Under the pieces are notes generated by a model. The model worked only from the letters and a program-made list of their open reading frames with translations. It was not told where the DNA came from and made no database searches. The position numbers and the translations under genes are program-made. 61,826 nt of DNA, taken from assembly GCA_020441905.1 (NCBI GenBank), contig JAGRLG010000042.1, forward strand, positions 1 through 61,826, in the 5' to 3' direction. Below are positions 56,920 to 61,826 of the stretch, piece after piece. The first letter of the stretch is position 1. The number at the start of each line of letters is the position of its first letter. Origin of the DNA: Rhodobiaceae bacterium. GTDB taxonomy: Bacteria > Pseudomonadota > Alphaproteobacteria > Rhizobiales > NORP267.

Positions 56920-57942
56920 ATGACTGACAGGCTTGACGATATCGCCGCCGCCATGGTGGCGCGCGGCAAGGGCATTCTCGCAGCGGATGAGAGTTCCGGC
57001 ACCATCAAGAAGCGCTTTGACGCCATCGGCGTGGAGTCCACCGAGGACAGCCGCCGCGACTACCGCGAATTGCTGTTCCGCACCGGCGACGCCATGCGCA
57101 ACCACATTTCCGGCGTCATTCTCTATGACGAGACGATCCGCCAGAAGGCCGCCGACGGCACCCCGCTGGTCGACATCATCGCCGCCTCGGGCGCCGTGCC
57201 CGGCATCAAGGTCGATATGGGCGCCAAGCCGCTGGCCGGCCACCCCGGCGAGCTTGTCACCGAGGGCCTCGACGGCCTGCGCGAGCGCCTAGCCGAATAT
57301 CACAAGCTTGGCGCCAGATTCGCCAAGTGGCGCGCCGTCATCGACATCGCCGGCGGCATCCCGACGCGCGGCTGCATCGAGGCCAATGCCCATGGCCTGG
57401 CGCGCTATGCCGGCCTGTGCCAGGAAGCCGGCATCGTCCCCATTGTCGAGCCGGAAGTCCTGATGGATGGCGGCCACGACATCGACCGCTGCTTCGAGGT
57501 CACCGAGGCCGTTCTCAACGCCGTTTACGACCAGTTGTTCACCCAGCGCGTGCGTCTCGAAGGCTCGGTGCTCAAGCCGAACATGGTCATCTCAGGCAAG
57601 AAGTGCGCCAGCCGCGCCGGTGTCGAGGAAGTGGCGGAAAAGACGGTCGCCTGCCTGAAGCGCACCGTCCCGGCCGCGGTTGCCGGCATCGCCTTCCTTT
57701 CGGGCGGGCAGAGCGACGAGGAAGCAACCGCCCATCTGTCGGCCATGAACGCCATCGGCGGCCTGCCCTGGCCGCTCACCTTCTCCTATGGCCGCGCCCT
57801 TCAGGCGGCACCGCAGAAGGCCTGGAGCGGCAAGGCGGAGAATACCACCGCCGCGCAAGCCGCCTTCGCGCACCGCGCGCGCATGAATTCTCTGGCCACC
57901 ACCGGGGAGTGGCAGGCCGCGCTCGAAAAACAGGCGGCGTGA
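56920..57942 (+). CDS. Class I fructose-bisphosphate aldolase
   Basis: A 340-residue Schiff-base aldolase of the eukaryote-like type: KGILAADESSGTIKKRF, RELLFRT, KWRAVIDI, EPEVLMDG with LKPNMVISGKKC containing the active-site Lys, and SFSYGRALQAA-like TFSYGRALQ. Class I enzymes need no metal, unlike the E. coli class II FbaA. The ATG at 56920 follows gggga; an in-frame GTG two codons earlier is less likely. Terminator downstream. Confidence 0.96.
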   Translation: MTDRLDDIAAAMVARGKGILAADESSGTIKKRFDAIGVESTEDSRRDYRELLFRTGDAMRNHISGVILYDETIRQKAADGTPLVDIIAASGAVPGIKVDMGAKPLAGHPGELVTEGLDGLRERLAEYHKLGARFAKWRAVIDIAGGIPTRGCIEANAHGLARYAGLCQEAGIVPIVEPEVLMDGGHDIDRCFEVTEAVLNAVYDQLFTQRVRLEGSVLKPNMVISGKKCASRAGVEEVAEKTVACLKRTVPAAVAGIAFLSGGQSDEEATAHLSAMNAIGGLPWPLTFSYGRALQAAPQKAWSGKAENTTAAQAAFAHRARMNSLATTGEWQAALEKQAA

Positions 57943-57985
57943 CCTCACGACTGCCCTGCTACTGCCGCATTCGCTGTTAAGGTGA

Positions 57986-58016
57986 GGCCGCGCGGAAGAA
58001 TTTTCGCGCGGCCTTC
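57986..58016 (+). terminator. Intrinsic terminator after the aldolase gene
   Basis: ggccgcgcg (57986-57994) and cgcgcggcc (58005-58013) form a perfect stem with a 10-nt loop, followed by ttctgatt. It closes the tkt-gap-pgk-fba unit, 44 bp beyond the stop. Confidence 0.75.
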
Positions 58017-58037
58017 TGATTCGGATTCTGGCTCTCG

Positions 58038-58679
58038 ATGGTGCAATCACAACCCGAGCTTTATCTTATCCTGCCGCCGGCCATCGAACCGGACAGCTTT
58101 GCGCGCCAACTGGCGCAGGCTCTCGAGGCGCCGGCCGTTGCCGCCCTGTTGTTGTGGCTCGCCGACGACGACCTGTCTGTCTGGCAACGCGTCTCGGAGG
58201 CTCTGGTCGCCATGGCCCATAGCCGCGGATCGCCGCTGTTGATCGCCGATACGCCCGAGCGCGCCGCCAGGTGCGGCGGCGACGGCCTGCACATGGAAGC
58301 CGATGCCAAGCAAATTGCCGCGGCGCAGCGAAGCCTGGGCGGCAAGCGCATGCTCGGCGCCGGGAACATCGCCGATCGCCACAGCGCCATGCTCGCCGGG
58401 GAAGCCGGCGCCGACTACGTGTTTTTCGGCTCCGCCAATCCGCACCAGGCAAAGCCCCTGCCCTCGCTGCAACTGCTCTCGCTGGTCGAATGGTGGAGCG
58501 AAATGTTCCAGATTCCCTGCGTCGCCCCGGCAACCGAATTCGAGCAGGCCGCCCGGCTGGCAGCCGCGGGCGCCGACTTCGTTGCCGTCCGCGATCTGGT
58601 TTGGAACGACCCCCGCGGTCCCGCCGCCGCCCTCAACGACCTGGCCCAGGCAATGGGCGGCGAGGAGCGCCTGGCATGA
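58038..58679 (+). CDS. Thiamine-phosphate synthase-like protein (diverged ThiE)
   Basis: A 213-residue TIM-barrel protein of the ThiE/TenI superfamily. Recognisable parts are LLIADTPERAARCGGDGLHM, MLGAGNIADRHSAMLAGEAGADYVFFG and AAAGADFVAVRDLVW. The usual GVHLGQ and GxS motifs of active ThiE are changed (GLHMEA, GAGN), so it may be a paralogue with another role rather than the thiamin enzyme. It lies between the aldolase and the Sel1 gene, overlapping the latter by 4 bp. Confidence 0.75.
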   Translation: MVQSQPELYLILPPAIEPDSFARQLAQALEAPAVAALLLWLADDDLSVWQRVSEALVAMAHSRGSPLLIADTPERAARCGGDGLHMEADAKQIAAAQRSLGGKRMLGAGNIADRHSAMLAGEAGADYVFFGSANPHQAKPLPSLQLLSLVEWWSEMFQIPCVAPATEFEQAARLAAAGADFVAVRDLVWNDPRGPAAALNDLAQAMGGEERLA

Positions 58680-59713
58680 CCGCCGCCGCAAGCCCGCTCA
58701 CGCTCTGCCTTGCCCTCTTGGCCGCCCTGGCGGCGGCGCCGCTTGCCGCAGCGGAAAAGGCCGGCGCGGACCAGGTCGCGCCCGCCGCCACTACCCAGGC
58801 GGGCGAGAAGGACGCACCGGCGGCCGAAGACCGTGCCTATGCCGCCTACCAGCGCGGCCTTTACCTCACCGCCTATCGCGAGGCATTGCCGCTCGCCGAA
58901 CAAGGCGACCGCGCCGCCCAGACCCTGCTGGGCGAACTCCATTCGCGCGGGCTTGGCGTCGCCACCGATCTGAAACTGGCCGAAAAATGGTACCGCGCCG
59001 CCGCCGCCCAGGGCGACCCGGCGGCCCAGTTTGCCCTCGGCGCCCTGCTGACCGCCGACAAGAGCGCCAAACCGGACCGGCGCCGCGAAGCCGCAGGGTA
59101 TTTTGAAAAGGCGGCGGCGCAGGGCCATGCCGGCGCCCATTACCGTCTCGGACTGATCGAAATCGAGGGCGAGCTGCGCCCCCGCGATCTTCGAAAAGCG
59201 CTGGAGCATCTGACCTTTGCCGCCGAGCGCGGCCACGGCGAGGCGCAATACAGTCTCGGCACCCTTTATGGCGAAGGCGCCGGCGCCGCCCCCGACCCCG
59301 TCGCCGCCGCGCTGTGGACCGGCCGCGCCGCGCAAGCGGGCGTCGCCGACGCCCAGCTCGACTATGGCATCATGGTTTTCAAGGGCCGCGGCGTCGCTGC
59401 CAACGAGGAACTTGGCGCCGAATGGATCCGCCGCGCCGCCGAAAAAGGCAATCCGGTGGCCCAGAACCGCATCGCCAGGCTTTATGCCAATGGCCGCGGC
59501 GTCGCCATTGATCCGGTTGCGGCGGCAAAATGGCACCTCATCGCCCGTGCCGGCGGACTCAGCGACATCTGGCTCGATGGTTATGTGGCGACACTGTCGC
59601 AAGACGACCGCAAGACGGCCCAGGCGCAGGCCCAGGCGTTTCAGCAGGCCGCCACATTCCCCGAAGCGGGGCTTCAGGAGCAATGGACCACCGGCGGCCC
59701 CGCCCGGCCCTGA
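58676..59713 (+). CDS. Exported Sel1-repeat (TPR-like) protein
   Basis: A 345-residue protein with a signal peptide (LCLALLAALAAAPLAAAEK) and then about six Sel1 repeats of roughly 36 residues (AAQTLLGELHSRGLGVATD, AEKWYRAAAAQGDPAAQFALG, GEAQYSLGTLYGEGAGAAPD, AEWIRRAAEKGNPVAQNRIA). Such repeats form protein-interaction solenoids in the periplasm or envelope. The partner is unknown. The ATG overlaps the thiE-like stop (ATGA), so the pair is coupled. Confidence 0.9.
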   Translation: MTAAASPLTLCLALLAALAAAPLAAAEKAGADQVAPAATTQAGEKDAPAAEDRAYAAYQRGLYLTAYREALPLAEQGDRAAQTLLGELHSRGLGVATDLKLAEKWYRAAAAQGDPAAQFALGALLTADKSAKPDRRREAAGYFEKAAAQGHAGAHYRLGLIEIEGELRPRDLRKALEHLTFAAERGHGEAQYSLGTLYGEGAGAAPDPVAAALWTGRAAQAGVADAQLDYGIMVFKGRGVAANEELGAEWIRRAAEKGNPVAQNRIARLYANGRGVAIDPVAAAKWHLIARAGGLSDIWLDGYVATLSQDDRKTAQAQAQAFQQAATFPEAGLQEQWTTGGPARP

Positions 59714-59745
59714 CCGAGCTGTCTTGACCGGGCTGTCTTGACCGG
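59712..59745. repeat. 14-bp tandem repeat after the Sel1 gene stop
   Basis: gaccgagctgtctt (59712-59725), gaccgggctgtctt (59726-59739) and a partial gaccgg follow, beginning inside the TGA stop codon. Confidence 0.85.
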
Positions 59746-59881
59746 CCCGCGATTTTTCGGTGCGGCGGCGGAAAAGACCTGATAGGTTCCGCGCCGGCTT
59801 GGGGTGCATATGCTCCCGCGGCAGCTTGATTCGCATCCCCTCGCCGGTACACACCTCTTTCAATCCGCGAAATGGTTCGAC

Positions 59882-60445
59882 ATGAAGATCAACGGCAATG
59901 AAATCCGTCCCGGCAACGTCATCGAGCACAAGGGCGGGCTCTGGATGGCGGTCAAGACGCAGGCAGTGAAGCCAGGCAAGGGCGGCGCATTCAATCAGGT
60001 CGAGCTCAAGAACCTGATCGACGGCACCAAGCTCAACGAACGCTTCCGCGCCTCCGAAACGGTGGAGCGCGTGCGCCTCGAGCAGAAGGACTACCAGTTC
60101 CTCTATGCCCAGGACGAGAACCTGGTCTTCATGGACACCGACAGCTACGAACAGCTCGAGATCGCTCGCGATTTTATCGGCGAGCGCGCCGCCTTCCTTC
60201 AGGACGGCATGACCGTGACGGTGGAAAGCCATGAGGGCCGCCCCATCGGCGTCAACCTGCCCGACCAGGTGGTCCTCGAGGTCGTCGAGGCCGAGCCGGT
60301 GGTCAAGGGCCAGACCGCGGCGTCGTCGAACAAGCCGGCGATTCTCGACAATGGCGTGCGCGTCATGGTGCCGCCCTTCGTCTCCGTCGGCGAGCGCATC
60401 ATCGTCGATACCAACGAACTCACCTATATCCGCCGCGCCGACTGA
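59882..60445 (+). CDS. efp: Translation elongation factor EF-P
   Basis: A 187-residue three-OB-fold protein: [20 protein letters not shown], then the modified-Lys loop KPGKGGAF (Lys33, equivalent to K34 of E. coli) and the C-terminal [27 protein letters not shown] rescues ribosomes stalled at polyproline; several Pro-rich proteins occur in this window (TolA, CpoB). No EpmA/EpmB genes are adjacent. The start at 59882 matches the family; an upstream ATG adds a non-conserved leader. Confidence 0.97.
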   Translation: MKINGNEIRPGNVIEHKGGLWMAVKTQAVKPGKGGAFNQVELKNLIDGTKLNERFRASETVERVRLEQKDYQFLYAQDENLVFMDTDSYEQLEIARDFIGERAAFLQDGMTVTVESHEGRPIGVNLPDQVVLEVVEAEPVVKGQTAASSNKPAILDNGVRVMVPPFVSVGERIIVDTNELTYIRRAD

Positions 60446-60453
60446 CCCGGCTG

Positions 60454-61257
60454 ATGGCCCGTTCCGCGCTCATCAATGTCATGATCACCGCGGCCCGCAA
60501 GGCGGGCCGCGTATTGGTGCGCGATTTCGGCGAGGTCGAAAATCTCCAGGTTTCGCTCAAGGGGCCGAACGACTTCGTCTCCGCCGCCGACCGCCGCGCC
60601 GAGAAGATCCTGGTCGGCGAGCTGTCGCGGGCCCGGCCCGGTTATTCCTTCCTCGTCGAGGAGCAGGGCGAGATCGCCGGCCCCGACCAGACCCACCGCT
60701 GGATCATCGACCCGCTCGACGGCACCACCAATTTCCTTCACGGCTTCCCGCTCTTTGCCATTTCGATCGCGCTGGAGCGCGAGGGGCAGCTGGTGGCGGC
60801 GCTGGTCTACAATCCGGTCAGCGACGAACTGTTCACCGCCGAGCGCGGCTCCGGCGCCTTCGTCAACGACCGCCGGGTACGGGTGGCGGCGCGCTCGCGC
60901 CTTGCCGATTGCGTCATCACCTGCGGCATTCCCCATTCCGGCCGCGGCGACCATGATCTCGGCCTCGCCGAATTGCACGCCGTGATGGGCCAGGTTGCCG
61001 GCATCCGCCGCACCGGCTCCGCCGCCCTCGACCTTGCCTTCGTCGCCGCCGGGCGCTGCGACGGCTTCTTCGAGCATGGCCTCGCCCCCTGGGATCTGGC
61101 CGCCGGCACCCTGCTGGTGCGCGAGGCCGGCGGCTATGTCACCGACATCGCCGGCAAAAGCGAAGTCCTGGCCAGCGGCGATGTCGTCGCCGGCAACGAG
61201 GCGATCCACAATGATCTGCTCAAGCTGCTGAAGAAAGCCGGCGCCGGCGCGCGCTGA
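60454..61257 (+). CDS. suhB: Inositol-1-monophosphatase family protein SuhB
   Basis: A 267-residue IMPase: FVSAADRRAEKIL, SFLVEEQGE, DPLDGTTNFLHGFP and APWDLAAGTLLVREAGG. DGTTNF separates it from the CysQ-like protein at 7.7 kb. SuhB also acts in rRNA transcription antitermination in E. coli; whether so here is unknown. It is 8 bp downstream of efp, so probably cotranscribed. Confidence 0.95.
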   Translation: MARSALINVMITAARKAGRVLVRDFGEVENLQVSLKGPNDFVSAADRRAEKILVGELSRARPGYSFLVEEQGEIAGPDQTHRWIIDPLDGTTNFLHGFPLFAISIALEREGQLVAALVYNPVSDELFTAERGSGAFVNDRRVRVAARSRLADCVITCGIPHSGRGDHDLGLAELHAVMGQVAGIRRTGSAALDLAFVAAGRCDGFFEHGLAPWDLAAGTLLVREAGGYVTDIAGKSEVLASGDVVAGNEAIHNDLLKLLKKAGAGAR

Positions 61258-61377
61258 GCCGCCTGCGCGTCGCGGCGGCGCGCCTGTTCATCCACTGTCA
61301 CACTATCGCCGGGAAATAGCGGTTCAGTTTGGGCCGATTTCGCGCTATCTGTGAATGAACGCAGGAACGCCCGCTCA

Positions 61378-61826
61378 ATGACCTCAGCCGCCGACATTCA
61401 TCGACTTTCGGGCCCTCAGACCTATCTGTGGCGCATGATCATATTCCTGATCATCGCCGCCTTCATCGCCGCGATTCTCTACCCCCAGGTCCACACCGCC
61501 TTCATGTCCAATCCGGGCCTAAACGGGCTCATTTTCGGCGTGCTGCTGATCGGCATCGCCTTTGCCTTCCGCATGGTTGTCCGCCTTTTTCCGGAAGTGA
61601 AATGGGTCAACAGCTTCCGCGTTGCCGATCCCGGGCTGGAAGTGTCGCGCCCGCCGGTGCTGCTGGCGCCGATGGCAACCATGCTGCGCGACCGCATGGG
61701 GCGCATGAGCCTGTCGGCGCTGGCCATGCGCTCGATCCTCGATTCGATCGCCATGCGGCTTGACGAGTCGCGCGATATTTCGCGCTATCTGATCGGCCTG
61801 CTCGTTTTTCTCGGCCTGCTCGGCAC
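61378..61826 (+). CDS. MotA/TolQ/ExbB-like proton-channel protein, 3' end outside window
   Basis: The frame is open from the ATG at 61378 to the window end (149 codons). There is one TM helix (IIFLIIAAFIAAILYPQV) and a second (LIFGVLLIGIAFAFRMVV). A cytoplasmic stretch with RMSLSALAMRSILDSIAMRLDE follows, then the start of a third helix, SRYLIGLLVFLGLLG. The last motif is what MotA/TolQ/ExbB channels show before their pore-lining helix. Hyphomicrobiales often carry such a gene after suhB, followed by a peptidoglycan-binding partner. The rest cannot be seen. Confidence 0.75.
   Translation, partial: MTSAADIHRLSGPQTYLWRMIIFLIIAAFIAAILYPQVHTAFMSNPGLNGLIFGVLLIGIAFAFRMVVRLFPEVKWVNSFRVADPGLEVSRPPVLLAPMATMLRDRMGRMSLSALAMRSILDSIAMRLDESRDISRYLIGLLVFLGLLG

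Overview
The window is a 61.8 kb piece of a GC-rich alphaproteobacterial chromosome. Its markers are CtrA and ChpT, RpoH, an EipA-type DUF1134 protein, a DUF6476 protein, an Omp25-like barrel, and the tol-pal/ruv and tkt-gap-pgk-fba clusters. The gene order fits Hyphomicrobiales (Rhizobiales) or a close relative. Almost everything is core genome; no prophage, integrative element, transposase, CRISPR array or biosynthetic gene cluster was seen.

Layout. 1-7.4 kb: the 3' part of ctrA, facing a chemotaxis-type operon (cheA, cheW, cheY, cheB, cheR, read leftwards) that is followed at its upstream end by chpT. 7.7-12.8 kb: cysQ-like phosphatase, a YHS-like exported protein divergent from eipA, a membrane-anchored coiled-coil protein and an O-antigen ligase-like protein. 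13-19.5 kb: tRNA-Glu, a DUF6476 protein divergent from an RluD-like pseudouridine synthase, rpoH, a YfcG-like GST, a TVP38-like membrane protein and a large patatin-like protein. 19.6-25.2 kb: two tandem 1-Cys peroxiredoxins, a TauE/SafE permease, a small exported orphan, and thiC behind a TPP riboswitch. 25.2-34.3 kb: a single-pass membrane protein with a Pro/Asn/Gln repeat, purA, two EamA transporters, serC-serA and an Omp25-like outer-membrane protein. 34.3-51.1 kb: a long leftward run glmM, folP, ftsH, tilS, cpoB, pal, tolB, tolA, tolR, tolQ, ybgC, ruvB, ruvA, ruvC, a YebC-family regulator, a YmdB-like phosphodiesterase and 5-FTHF cyclo-ligase, then a probable 6S RNA, zapA and a DUF4164 protein. 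52.4-61.8 kb: rightward tkt, gap, pgk, class I fba, thiE-like, a Sel1-repeat protein, efp, suhB and the start of a MotA/TolQ/ExbB-like channel.

Regulation ties regions together. A perfect TTAA-N7-TTAA CtrA box precedes the Omp25-like gene, so both ends of a CtrA phosphorelay (chpT, ctrA) and a likely target lie in one window. A near-perfect alphaproteobacterial sigma-32 promoter precedes ftsH, about 23 kb from rpoH. A perfect 17-bp palindrome precedes one peroxiredoxin. A terminator-like hairpin sits just ahead of tolQ.

The most unusual window-wide signal is a set of unrelated short tandem duplications (10-30 bp units, 2-4 copies), mostly just past stop codons. They recur in at least eight intergenic regions and have counterparts inside low-complexity coding segments. 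No convincing new multi-gene system was found; the best leads are this repeat habit, the chpT-che-ctrA arrangement and the regulatory sites listed in the findings. All functions are assigned by reading translated sequence and remembered family features; no database search was run.
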